Shown here in pieces: positions 26,184 to 33,863 of a stretch of DNA of 64,000 nucleotides. The first letter of the stretch is position 1. Each line of letters opens with the position of its first letter. The stretch spans positions 4,588,001-4,652,000 of the forward strand of contig OZ245030.1 in NCBI GenBank assembly GCA_965223985.1, given 5' to 3'. This stretch comes from JAPPKS01 sp963667895 (GTDB lineage: Bacteria > Poribacteria > WGA-4E > PCPOR2b). A program made the position numbers and the translations under genes. A model generated the notes under the pieces. That model was not told where the DNA came from. It ran no database searches and saw nothing but the letters and a program-made list of their open reading frames with translations.

Positions 26184-26969
26184 ATGAACATTAAAGCAAA
26201 TTCAAATCCAGCCGCTGCACCAACGGCGGAACGGATACTGAAACTCACTAAAAAACAGGTATGGGCGGCGTCGCTCTGGGAAACAAGAGATAGAAAGAAG
26301 ATCGCTACCGCCGTAGGCGTATCCACTGCGATCATTCGGGAGTGGCAAAAACAGCCGCTTTATGTCGCCGAGATTGCCCATTTTCAGGTGGGCGAAATGT
26401 GCGAAACCGAAGAAAAACAAGCCGCCGCGCTCGTTTTCAGCAACGTCTCTTATGCCGAAGCCGAAGCCGAAATAGGTTTGAAAGAAGGCACAATTGTAGC
26501 GTGGGCGCAAGACGAGGGGAGTTCCTTTAATCAGCTCCTCGATTGCATGAAAGAATTAGTCACAACGGAGTTGAGCGGTGACGCGATTCCCTATGGCTTG
26601 ACTGAGGACCAGATACAGGCGATACCGCTCATTGTCGAAGGCAAGACCGATGCCGAAGTCGCCGAGGCAATCGGCAAAACACGAGAGACGGTCAACCGAT
26701 GGCGCAACCACGACGAGGATTTTAAGCGGGAATTGAAGGCTGCCCGAAACTCATATCTCGAAGCTCAAATCTCCGCGGTTTCCGCGCGCGCACAAAAGGC
26801 AATCGCTGTGCTTGACGAGCTGCTCGACAGCGAAGACGAAAGAATTCGCCTTCAAGCGGCAAGCCTACTCCTCAAATCGGCGCCGTCACTGAAAGAAGAG
26901 GACCGAAAAATAAAAAAAGCAAGACTCAAACAGTCCGACAACTACAAGTCGTATATGTTTGACCTGTAA
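26184..26969 (+). CDS. Triple helix-turn-helix DNA-binding protein (small-terminase-like)
   Basis: A 261-residue protein with three successive HTH-like units: LTKKQVWAASLWETRDRKKI and after (about 20-65), QAAALVFSNVSYAEAEAEIG (about 77-112) and LTEDQIQAIPLIVEGKTDAE (about 137-188, the clearest, with recognition helix near KTRETVNRWRN). A helical tail (190-235) looks suited to oligomerisation. The third unit and tail resemble phBC6A51-type HTH proteins and phage terminase small subunits. No large terminase or other phage gene is nearby. AAGGAG (26172-26177) precedes the ATG by 6 nt. The phased TGTGA sites just upstream are obvious candidate targets, so autoregulation is likely. It lies between hsdM and hsdS; its role there is unknown. 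Confidence 0.75.
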   Translation: MNIKANSNPAAAPTAERILKLTKKQVWAASLWETRDRKKIATAVGVSTAIIREWQKQPLYVAEIAHFQVGEMCETEEKQAAALVFSNVSYAEAEAEIGLKEGTIVAWAQDEGSSFNQLLDCMKELVTTELSGDAIPYGLTEDQIQAIPLIVEGKTDAEVAEAIGKTRETVNRWRNHDEDFKRELKAARNSYLEAQISAVSARAQKAIAVLDELLDSEDERIRLQAASLLLKSAPSLKEEDRKIKKARLKQSDNYKSYMFDL

Positions 26970-27027
26970 ACAGTCTCAACCACCGCTGAAAAAGGTAATA
27001 CTGAGTAAATCGATTCTAATTTTCGCA

Positions 27028-27043
27028 CCCCTCTGACAAGGGG
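27028..27043. repeat. CCCCT/AGGGG hairpin element
   Basis: A 5-bp inverted repeat around CTGACA, similar in wording to the perfect palindrome at 23724-23744. It lies 58 bp after the HTH gene and may be a degenerate copy of the same dispersed palindrome. Confidence 0.4.
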
Positions 27044-27074
27044 GGATTATATTTCTATGTTCCACTCGTTGATT

Positions 27075-27134
27075 GTAGGTGGGGTTGTGATCAACTGAGC
27101 GAAAAGCGAAGGCGATAGTTCTCCGAAACCCAAC
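27075..27134. repeat. Third copy of the GATAGTTCT dispersed repeat
   Basis: It begins GTAGGTGGGGTTGTGATCAA, contains GGCGATAGTTCT and ends CGAAACCCAACG. These match the beginning, middle and end of the repeat at 23816-23993, but with an internal deletion. The two loci flank hsdM, the small RNA candidate and the HTH gene. Confidence 0.6.
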
Positions 27135-27172
27135 GTTTTTTGATTGTCATTTTGACGGTAAGGAGTTGTATT

Positions 27173-27694
27173 TTGCATTCTGGAAAAACAACGGTTTTTA
27201 GCGCAACAATATGTGCGAATATATTGCCCGGCATGGTGGAATCCATCAAGCATCTTATTGAATGCGCTACGTCCGATCAAGCACGAAACTTTCGGTGGGG
27301 GATTATTACATCCGCTATTGTCCTTAGTACGCACACTGCCGAATTATTATTAAAATACAAGCTAGAACAGGAAGGAAAGTCTTTTGGTGCCACTCACGAT
27401 CTTTACGATTTATATCAGAAATTGAAGCAAGAATCAAAAGTGAAAATACAGGAAGAATTTGATAAATTGGTATCAGAGTCAACTGTTCCACCCAACGGAC
27501 TGCCCAATGGCTGGGATAGTGCAGAAGCTGTTTTTAAGAATGCGCGTCGCGCTCACGTCGAGTGGCGATATCTTGTAGAAACGAAACTCAAAACCCCGCG
27601 TCAGTCTCCCGATATCGAACCAAGTGTATTGTATACAGCGGTCCTAAGTGTGTTTAGAACGATTCCGCTAAGACATTCCATAAACACGTTTTAG
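27173..27694 (+). CDS. HEPN-like protein
   Basis: A mostly helical protein of about 173 residues. The segment ARNFRWGIITSAIVLSTHTA, followed by ELLLKYKLE and HDLYDLYQKL, resembles HEPN-superfamily proteins of the AbiV/HEPN-SAV kind, which are often RNases or toxin partners. The canonical R-x4-6-H motif is not clear. The best candidate region is NARRAHVEWRY, where His is preceded by arginines at a non-standard distance, so catalytic activity is uncertain. A TTG start at 27173 is chosen because AGGAG (27161-27165) lies 7 nt upstream; the first ATG is at 27233. It sits between the HTH gene and hsdS in the defence island. A different helical fold is possible. Confidence 0.55.
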   Translation: MHSGKTTVFSATICANILPGMVESIKHLIECATSDQARNFRWGIITSAIVLSTHTAELLLKYKLEQEGKSFGATHDLYDLYQKLKQESKVKIQEEFDKLVSESTVPPNGLPNGWDSAEAVFKNARRAHVEWRYLVETKLKTPRQSPDIEPSVLYTAVLSVFRTIPLRHSINTF

Positions 27695-27980
27695 ATCATG
27701 AGGGTAGAGGATATTCCAGATCCTGATGTCAGAGAACGGGCTTTGAATTATTATGAACCGAAATAACGAATGACTGAGGAAAGATGAGCGGGCTGGCCAG
27801 ATGGAGGCATTCAGAGCAAAAGTCCTTAGCGCCTTATTGCCCTGGCGATTCAGGAGGCACTTGCTTGAGAGAAACCAGCATATTCTCAGGATGAAAACCG
27901 CTAGAATCGATCTTGTCAATCCTTGAATCCTGCAAACCCTGATCCAGACAGTTTGCGGCGATGATTTTGGAGACCGTGGT
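27695..27980 (+). other. Gap between HEPN-like gene and hsdS
   Basis: This 286-bp stretch has no convincing gene. It holds a 22-codon open frame (27698-27766, MRVEDIPDPDVRERALNYYE and two more residues) just after the HEPN-like stop, and a 41-codon frame at 27801-27926, neither with a ribosome-binding site. Both may be remnants of a lost gene. The last part contains a dispersed repeat. Confidence 0.4.
27917..27953. repeat. Dispersed repeat, copy 1 (left of hsdS)
   Basis: About 37 bp ending CCTGATCCAGACAGTTT. It matches the segment at 37624-37660 at roughly three quarters of positions by eye. The two copies, in the same orientation, bracket the hsdS to hsdR block. Confidence 0.55.
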
Positions 27981-29198
27981 GTGATTCGCACAAAAAAAAT
28001 TAAGCATCTACCGATAACGATTATTGACGGAGATCGATCCAGCAGGTATCCAAAAAGAAGTGAATTTCGAGAGAAGGGAGTCCTTTTCCTCAACACGACC
28101 AACATCGTGCAAAATACATTGGATTTGACTGAAGCGAATTTCGTCTCCCCAGATAAATTCGATGAAATAAGAAAAGGACGGCTTCAACGTCTTGATATTG
28201 TGATGACCACACGTGGGAGCATCGGAAAGGTGGCACTATTTGATTACGAGCCTCCAAAGGGGTTAATCAATGCACAAATGCTTATACTGCGAGCTGATGG
28301 GGAGATAATCGATCAAAAATATCTGTTCTATCAGATTTGTAGTGAGGAATTTCAAACAAAGCTGAAAAACTTTGCTTCGGGTTCAGCACAACCACAGATT
28401 CCGATTATAGATCTCAAGGAAGTTGAAGTTGCGGTTGCCGATTTGCCCACCCAACTCAAAATCGCCTCCATCCTCAGCGCCTACGACGACCTCATCGAAA
28501 ACAACACCCGCCGCATCAAAATCCTCGAAGACATGGCCGCTACAATCTACCGACAATGGTTCGTCGAACTCCGCTTCCCCGGACACGAAAACGTCCCGAT
28601 GGTAGAATCCGAGTTGGGCTTAATCCCACATGGGTGGAAGGTAAAGAATTTCGGCGAAGTTTCCCATAACTTCGATCGCCAGCGGAAACCACTGTCGGGA
28701 ATGGCAAGATCCACATTGCAAGGTGAATATCCATATTATGGCGCGGCTAAAATCTTAGATCACATCAACGATTATCTATTTGATGGGAGGTATTTATTGA
28801 TTGCAGAAGACGGCAGTGTTATCACCGAAGATGGAAAACCTGTTTTACAGTTAGTAACTGGGAAGTTCTGGGTAAATAATCATACACACGTTGTTCAAGG
28901 GCGACACCCCATCTCAACTAACTTCCTTTATTTGTCCATGTCCAAGGTAACCATTTCAAGTTATATCACTGGCACCGCACAACCAAAGATTAACCAACAG
29001 AATCTTAATCGGATTCCAATCATTTCAGCTCCGCAAAATCTTTTAGAAAGATTTAACCGAATCATTCATCCTATTTTTGATAACATCGTCACTTTAGATA
29101 AAAAAAACACCAACCTCCGCCAAACCCGCGATCTCCTCCTCCCCAAACTCATCTCCGGAGAGCTTGACGTGTCCGAACTTGACATTGACATCAATTGA
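27981..29198 (+). CDS. hsdS: Type I restriction-modification system, specificity subunit HsdS
   Basis: The DNA-recognition subunit of the type I system. The 405 residues contain two target-recognition domains (about 1-150 and 205-345). These are separated by a conserved helical spacer (LKIASILSAYDDLIENNTRR), and the C-terminal helix resembles it (TNLRQTRDLLLPKLISGELD). The first domain starts unusually close to the N-terminus, so a few residues of the usual leading helix may be missing. The GTG at 27981 has GGAG (27969-27972) 8 nt upstream. The spacer and tail DNA are more GC-rich than the recognition domains, as expected for a gene that exchanges recognition domains. Confidence 0.93.
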   Translation: MIRTKKIKHLPITIIDGDRSSRYPKRSEFREKGVLFLNTTNIVQNTLDLTEANFVSPDKFDEIRKGRLQRLDIVMTTRGSIGKVALFDYEPPKGLINAQMLILRADGEIIDQKYLFYQICSEEFQTKLKNFASGSAQPQIPIIDLKEVEVAVADLPTQLKIASILSAYDDLIENNTRRIKILEDMAATIYRQWFVELRFPGHENVPMVESELGLIPHGWKVKNFGEVSHNFDRQRKPLSGMARSTLQGEYPYYGAAKILDHINDYLFDGRYLLIAEDGSVITEDGKPVLQLVTGKFWVNNHTHVVQGRHPISTNFLYLSMSKVTISSYITGTAQPKINQQNLNRIPIISAPQNLLERFNRIIHPIFDNIVTLDKKNTNLRQTRDLLLPKLISGELDVSELDIDIN

Positions 29199-29214
29199 AA
29201 TTTGGAGCTAAATC

Positions 29215-31725
29215 ATGGTCGAAGCCATCAGCACAGCGATTTTGAAAAAGGTCTTGCCAGCGATTGTAAAAAACACTGGCGAATCGGCTCAGAAACTTTA
29301 CCAAGAGTTAAGGATAAAAATCACCAACAGTTCTCACCAGTACGATGAGAATTACCGGGAACGTCACGGTCAACTAAAAGTTTTCTGCGTCGGGATGCGA
29401 GAACCGATGTTGCTCGACGACGTATATGTGTCCGTTCAATTCCTAGATCAAGATAAACGGGAAAAATATAGCACGGTGGAAAATCTTGAAAGAATATTTC
29501 GACATAGACACCTTGAGTTGAGTTTGGATGAAGAGCTATTGAGCCCTGATGAAGAGCGAACTAAACGACAAGACGGAACGAAGGTTGCCAATGAAAAACA
29601 GTATCTCATGGTGCTTGGTGGTCCAGGTGTCGGGAAATCAACCTTTCTCCGAAAGGTAGGGCTTGAAGCATTAAAGAAGAATGAATATTTTGAACACAAA
29701 TGTATTCCCGTCTTCCTTGAACTGAAGAGCTTTTTCAAAGATCAGATTGACATTGAAGAGTTGATTTCCAAGGAGTTTGAAATTTGTGGTTATCCGTATC
29801 CAGATGAGATGGTAAAGACAGCGTTGGAATCAGGTAAACTCTTGATACTCTTCGATGGGCTTGACGAAGTACCGACTGCGAATATTGACAATGTCATAGG
29901 TACGATTGGCGATTTCGTTGATCGGTACAGCAAAAACCGTTTCATCGCTTCGTGTCGAATAGCGGCATATAAGGGAGGGTTTACGAGATTTACCGAAGTC
30001 GAGTTGGCATACTTTGATGATTCGCAGATTGAAGCGTATATTAACAATTGGTTTGCATCAACATCTGACCTTTATCGGCGCCAACTTGACGAAGGGATGA
30101 AAACCGCTGAGCAATGTTGGAACACGTTAAATCAGGAAGAGCATGAGGCAACCAAAGAGTTGGCACGGAATCCGTTATTGCTGACGCTTCTGTGTATGGT
30201 TTACAATGATTTGCGACACTTTCCGCGAAATCGGGCAGGTCTTTATGAAAAGGCACTCAACGTTGTTCTCAAAGAGTGGGCGACTGAAAAAGGGGCTCCT
30301 CAATACTCGTCGGTAAATCAGTTTTTAGACACTTCGACTGAAAAACGGATGCTCTCTGAAATTGCAGCGAAGAATTTTGAGGCGAATCGTCTTTTTTTCA
30401 GTGAGGACGAACTCGTCAATCAGATTAAGGAATTTGGTGAGAAGGGTGTAAGCACCCTGTCAACGCTTGATGCCTACAAAATCTTAGAAGCAATTGTTGT
30501 TGAACAAGGACTTTTCGTTGAGAGAATCAGCGGTGTCTACTCTTTCTTACACCCGACATTTCAGGAGTATTTGACAGCGAATTATATCGTGAGGAATTTG
30601 CAGTCAATTAAGGGATTAGTGACTGGGCATTTACATGACGTTCGGTGGCGAGAAGTGTTCTTACTTACTGCTGAACTGATGCCCAAAGCAGATAGTTTGC
30701 TTATGGAGATGACTGTCGAAGCCGCTAAGTCGATCAACACCGATAGACTCAAAGCACTGCTCAAATGGGCAAAATGCATCACTCAGCCTCCAGACGACCC
30801 ATACAATAGAGCAGCCAAACCAACATTTGCAATTCGCCAATTCTTCTCGCTATGGATCTTCAATAAAGTCTATGAATTAGTCAAGAAAATCGTTAACCGG
30901 TCCCCTGACCACAAACCGAACCTTAACCTCTATCAGTCTCTCAACTACCTCCAAAACCGCGTTCCTCACCAAGTCATTTGGCAAAACCTTGACATCTACC
31001 GAACTCTCCACCTAGCCCTACACCAAACTTGCAACCTTGATCGGTCCCTAATTATCTACCGAAACCGCGCCCTCTACCAAGAATACAGCGAAGACTTCCC
31101 GGGAAAAGGCTTTGACTACTACCACCCGCTCCACCGAGATCTCCATCAAAACCTGCAAAGCCTCGACTTCTACCTTAACCGGGACCTGTTTCTCGAAATC
31201 TACGCCTACGTCCGCATCTACCTCTACCTTTACCAAACAATCGACTTCTACATCCACGAAGAACTCCACCTGAATCTCGACTATTATCAAGATCTCTACC
31301 GACACATGGATGGTGATTGCTACCCTCATGTTTTTTCTAGATTTGGAGAGCAATTCGAAGGAGAACTAAACACACGGATGACGATTATCGAGCACATGGA
31401 ACAGGCGAAAATCTTTAAAGGGGTAGATTTGCAGCAGATGGTTCAACGGTTCAAGGAACAATTAGCACTCATCACCGTCGCTAGAGAAGGGAAATCTGTT
31501 AAACTGCCGGAGGCATCGATTCACGACACATGGCTATCCGTGTTGAATATCACCGACGATATGCTTGCAATTACACCTGAAGAGATGCGGAGTTATGTTT
31601 ACTATCTACGTGCAGTCGAACTCACTGTTGCGTGCAAAAAAGTGGCTGGACGCGTAACACCTGAGATATGGAAACAGATTGAAGACCAGTTCCTGACATA
31701 TGCTGAGCGCGAGATTGAAGATTAA
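29215..31725 (+). CDS. NACHT-domain NTPase (bacterial NLR-like, bNACHT)
   Basis: A STAND-type NTPase of 836 residues. An N-terminal helical region (1-130, with YRERHGQLKVFCVGMREP) matches a domain common before NACHT modules in cyanobacteria and others. The NACHT core has Walker A G135-G-P-G-V-G-K141-S142 and Walker B LFDGLDEVP (D214, D217, E218). The ARNPLLLTLLCMVY and FLHPTFQEYLTANY blocks are typical of the helical subdomains. Residues about 560-705 form a biased Tyr/Leu/His/Asp repeat, then a helical tail follows. No obvious nuclease domain is present. Such proteins are known antiphage sensors. It starts 17 nt after hsdS and is probably co-transcribed with it. Confidence 0.88.
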   Translation: MVEAISTAILKKVLPAIVKNTGESAQKLYQELRIKITNSSHQYDENYRERHGQLKVFCVGMREPMLLDDVYVSVQFLDQDKREKYSTVENLERIFRHRHLELSLDEELLSPDEERTKRQDGTKVANEKQYLMVLGGPGVGKSTFLRKVGLEALKKNEYFEHKCIPVFLELKSFFKDQIDIEELISKEFEICGYPYPDEMVKTALESGKLLILFDGLDEVPTANIDNVIGTIGDFVDRYSKNRFIASCRIAAYKGGFTRFTEVELAYFDDSQIEAYINNWFASTSDLYRRQLDEGMKTAEQCWNTLNQEEHEATKELARNPLLLTLLCMVYNDLRHFPRNRAGLYEKALNVVLKEWATEKGAPQYSSVNQFLDTSTEKRMLSEIAAKNFEANRLFFSEDELVNQIKEFGEKGVSTLSTLDAYKILEAIVVEQGLFVERISGVYSFLHPTFQEYLTANYIVRNLQSIKGLVTGHLHDVRWREVFLLTAELMPKADSLLMEMTVEAAKSINTDRLKALLKWAKCITQPPDDPYNRAAKPTFAIRQFFSLWIFNKVYELVKKIVNRSPDHKPNLNLYQSLNYLQNRVPHQVIWQNLDIYRTLHLALHQTCNLDRSLIIYRNRALYQEYSEDFPGKGFDYYHPLHRDLHQNLQSLDFYLNRDLFLEIYAYVRIYLYLYQTIDFYIHEELHLNLDYYQDLYRHMDGDCYPHVFSRFGEQFEGELNTRMTIIEHMEQAKIFKGVDLQQMVQRFKEQLALITVAREGKSVKLPEASIHDTWLSVLNITDDMLAITPEEMRSYVYYLRAVELTVACKKVAGRVTPEIWKQIEDQFLTYAEREIED

Positions 31726-31869
31726 CGAGTTCACGACGATTTAACAAGTAATATTACTTCTGACACTAGATAACACACAATTGACAGTGCGGAAGCTTTA
31801 ACATGTGTCAACTAATTTGTCACGCACTAACATAGTTGAAGCGATAGAGTTTCCTGTTATGGCAGGTCG

Positions 31870-32003
31870 CTTTGAAAACCTTTGAAAACTATGAAACTTT
31901 CATAGCAATGTTTTTACAAGAATTCGGCAAACCCGTGCTCCACCTACGTTTATAGCCATTACTGACCCCTCTCTTTTCTCAGTTTACTATGAAAACTATG
32001 AAA
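31870..32003. promoter_or_regulatory. Phased CTTTGAAA/CTATGAAA array
   Basis: CTTTGAAA occurs at 31870 and 31880 and CTATGAAA at 31889, 31987 and 31996. The one at 31889 forms a perfect palindrome with TTTCATAG (CTATGAAA-C-TTTCATAG, 31889-31905). Neighbouring units are 9-10 bp apart, so they lie on one face of the helix. The array occupies the 432-bp gap between the NACHT gene and the ATPase operon, which contains no gene. TTGACA and TGTCAA (31781-31811) are also there. A cooperative repressor site is the simplest reading. Confidence 0.5.
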
Positions 32004-32086
32004 TCTGTCATCAAGCTGATAGAACGCCTCACCGTTACGCTAAGTTATCGGTACCGGAATAGCATTGCGACAAACGATTATCTTTC

Positions 32087-32112
32087 GCATAAATGCCGAT
32101 TTATGCTAAAAT
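32087..32112 (+). promoter_or_regulatory. Palindromic operator next to a -10 box
   Basis: GCATAAAT-GCCG-ATTTATGC (32087-32106) is a perfect 8-bp inverted repeat. It is immediately followed by TAAAAT (32107-32112), a good -10 box 46 bp before the ATPase gene. No good -35 exists at the right distance, so the palindrome probably covers the -35 region and either blocks or recruits polymerase. Confidence 0.5.
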
Positions 32113-32157
32113 AATTGCGTCTTACGACCAAACAAGAGTAAATAGAGGCGAACAGCC

Positions 32158-33333
32158 ATGTCTGAAGTAAAACCATTTTTAGAAAACATTCATATCCAAA
32201 ACTACTTGAGCTTGCGTGATGTTGAACTTCCGCTAAAACCTTTGACAGTTCTCGTCGGACCAAACGCAAGTGGGAAATCGAACATTTTGAGTGCTTTGGA
32301 CCTTCTCAATGAGATGATAATTCGTGAAGAATTGCTTCCAACTGAAGCGATCCGGCATTCGCTTTGGGCTGGTGGAGCAAACCACATCACGTTCCAATTT
32401 CAAGCCGAAGTAAAAAAGAGACCAACTGAATACAAATTAGTGCTTAGTCCGGGGGATGACAATCCTTCGGTTGACGAAGATTTATGGGTTAACGATGTCC
32501 ATGTCATATCAATTCAGAACGGAAAGGGCGTAATTCAGGAGGAAGATAGTACGAATCAAACAAAATATAAATCCAATAAACTCGCTTTGGAGTCCGCCGG
32601 CAACTATGGAAACAAACCGGTTACCAATGCCTTAGCGGAGTTTATTAAGGGTTGGATTGTTTTTGACATATTACCAGCACGGTTGCGAGGTCATTACGCG
32701 ACATATAAGGAGCTCCTATTCGGCAATTCCAAGTCGTTACGCGACTCTCCACTACGGGGTGATAATCGTTGGACATTATCAAATATACTCTCAGACTGGT
32801 ATGAAAATGACCGGGAGTTATTCGATGCCATTAGCAAATCCCTCGCGGCTTGCACGAATTTCAGATTAGACCTCCGCCCAATTGACGGAGATGATCAGCT
32901 CTGTCTCTTAGAGAAATATGACAAGCCAATACCTTTGGAGAAAGCATCTGGCGGCACCTTGTGCCTCATCGCATATTACATCCTGCTAAGGCTGCCTGAA
33001 CCTCCACCGCTCATTGCCATCGAAGAACCGGAGCGAAATTTGCACCCCGGCGCACTTGCCGACGTTGCAAATGTCCTTGAGCAACTTGCAGAACGAACCC
33101 AAGTCATTATCACGACCCATAACTCCCACCTCCTTGATGCCTTTAATCCGGAGAACCTATCGAATACGCTCGGCATTTTGCTGTTACACAACCCCCTTGG
33201 ACACGGCACAGAAGTCATTAACCTTGAGGACATTCGCGGCGAACGAGAAGCACTGGACGGTTGGATCTCAGATTTCGGAATCGGCAGCGCCATTTTCGAG
33301 AGCGAACTGCTGCAAGATTTAATGGAGGACTGA
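32158..33333 (+). CDS. AAA/ABC-type ATPase (OLD/RecF-like), defence operon gene 1
   Basis: A 391-residue ATPase of the AAA_15/AAA_21 type. Walker A is G34-P-N-A-S-G-K40-S. An ABC-signature-like EKASGGTLCLIAYYIL lies near residue 265, Walker B is LIAIEEPERNLHPG (285-298), and the switch His is in TTHNSH (H321). It ends without a TOPRIM nuclease domain, unlike OLD or GajA proteins. It is followed 2 nt later by a small partner gene and then a PIN-domain gene that overlaps it. The ATPase is therefore probably the sensor or regulator of that pair. PARIS AriA and Septu PtuA are comparable lone ATPases in known systems, but the partners differ. It has its own palindrome-marked promoter. Confidence 0.87.
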   Translation: MSEVKPFLENIHIQNYLSLRDVELPLKPLTVLVGPNASGKSNILSALDLLNEMIIREELLPTEAIRHSLWAGGANHITFQFQAEVKKRPTEYKLVLSPGDDNPSVDEDLWVNDVHVISIQNGKGVIQEEDSTNQTKYKSNKLALESAGNYGNKPVTNALAEFIKGWIVFDILPARLRGHYATYKELLFGNSKSLRDSPLRGDNRWTLSNILSDWYENDRELFDAISKSLAACTNFRLDLRPIDGDDQLCLLEKYDKPIPLEKASGGTLCLIAYYILLRLPEPPPLIAIEEPERNLHPGALADVANVLEQLAERTQVIITTHNSHLLDAFNPENLSNTLGILLLHNPLGHGTEVINLEDIRGEREALDGWISDFGIGSAIFESELLQDLMED

Positions 33334-33335
33334 AC

Positions 33336-33863
33336 ATGTCAACCATAAGAATCTGGGCTGTGAATTCAGATCATGATGCCAAATCGGTCAAACGTCTCGC
33401 AGAAAAGTTCTTAACAGATTCGCAACCTGGACATCTATCTATCCAAACAGCCGACAAAAAGGCATTCTTGGTTCGAAAAGGGAAATCCTTAAGCAATGCA
33501 CTGAGGAAGGCGACTCAGCATTACCTCAATCAAGATGAACGCGTTATTTTCGTCGCCGATTCCCGTAGTCCGATGCAAACCCACCAACAACCGCAAGACT
33601 CGGACTCGCTGATCCATCACATTGAACAGGTCGTCCATGACAATATATTTGATGGCAAAGCATTTCTCGCACAGGGTGTTCAGGAACTGAAAGCGTGGTT
33701 GCCAATTGTGCATAAATCCCTCGAAGGGGGCTCAACGACATGGCAGGAAGAATGGAACAGTATCGTCGCATCTTTTCACGACGCCTTTGCCGACACGCCA
33801 GAGGATGAGGTAGCGCGAGATCTTGATGAGACACTGGCGGAGGTGAGGCGTGAGCGAACCTGA
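33336..33863 (+). CDS. Small partner protein, possibly degenerate TOPRIM/DUF4276-like, defence operon gene 2
   Basis: A 175-residue protein that I do not recognise with confidence. The order of strand TIRIWAVNSDHD, helix AKSVKRLAEKFL and later strand RVIFVADSRSP recalls small TOPRIM-like DUF4276 proteins that accompany AAA_15 ATPases. However, the first acidic catalytic position is Asn and only D-S-R-S stands where DxD is expected. If it is TOPRIM-derived it may be catalytically inactive. The C-terminal third is helical and acidic. GGAGG lies 8 nt before the ATG at 33336, 2 nt after the ATPase stop, and its last 14 nt overlap the PIN gene. Tight coupling suggests a complex with both neighbours. 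Confidence 0.6.
   Translation: MSTIRIWAVNSDHDAKSVKRLAEKFLTDSQPGHLSIQTADKKAFLVRKGKSLSNALRKATQHYLNQDERVIFVADSRSPMQTHQQPQDSDSLIHHIEQVVHDNIFDGKAFLAQGVQELKAWLPIVHKSLEGGSTTWQEEWNSIVASFHDAFADTPEDEVARDLDETLAEVRRERT

Noticed and set aside
26184..26969. Prophage
   Set aside because: Only the HTH protein recalls a terminase small subunit. There is no large terminase, portal, capsid or integrase in the window.
32158..33863. Straight PARIS (AriA/AriB) call
   Set aside because: The second protein is much smaller than AriB and lacks a convincing DUF4435/TOPRIM catalytic set, and a PIN gene is coupled instead.
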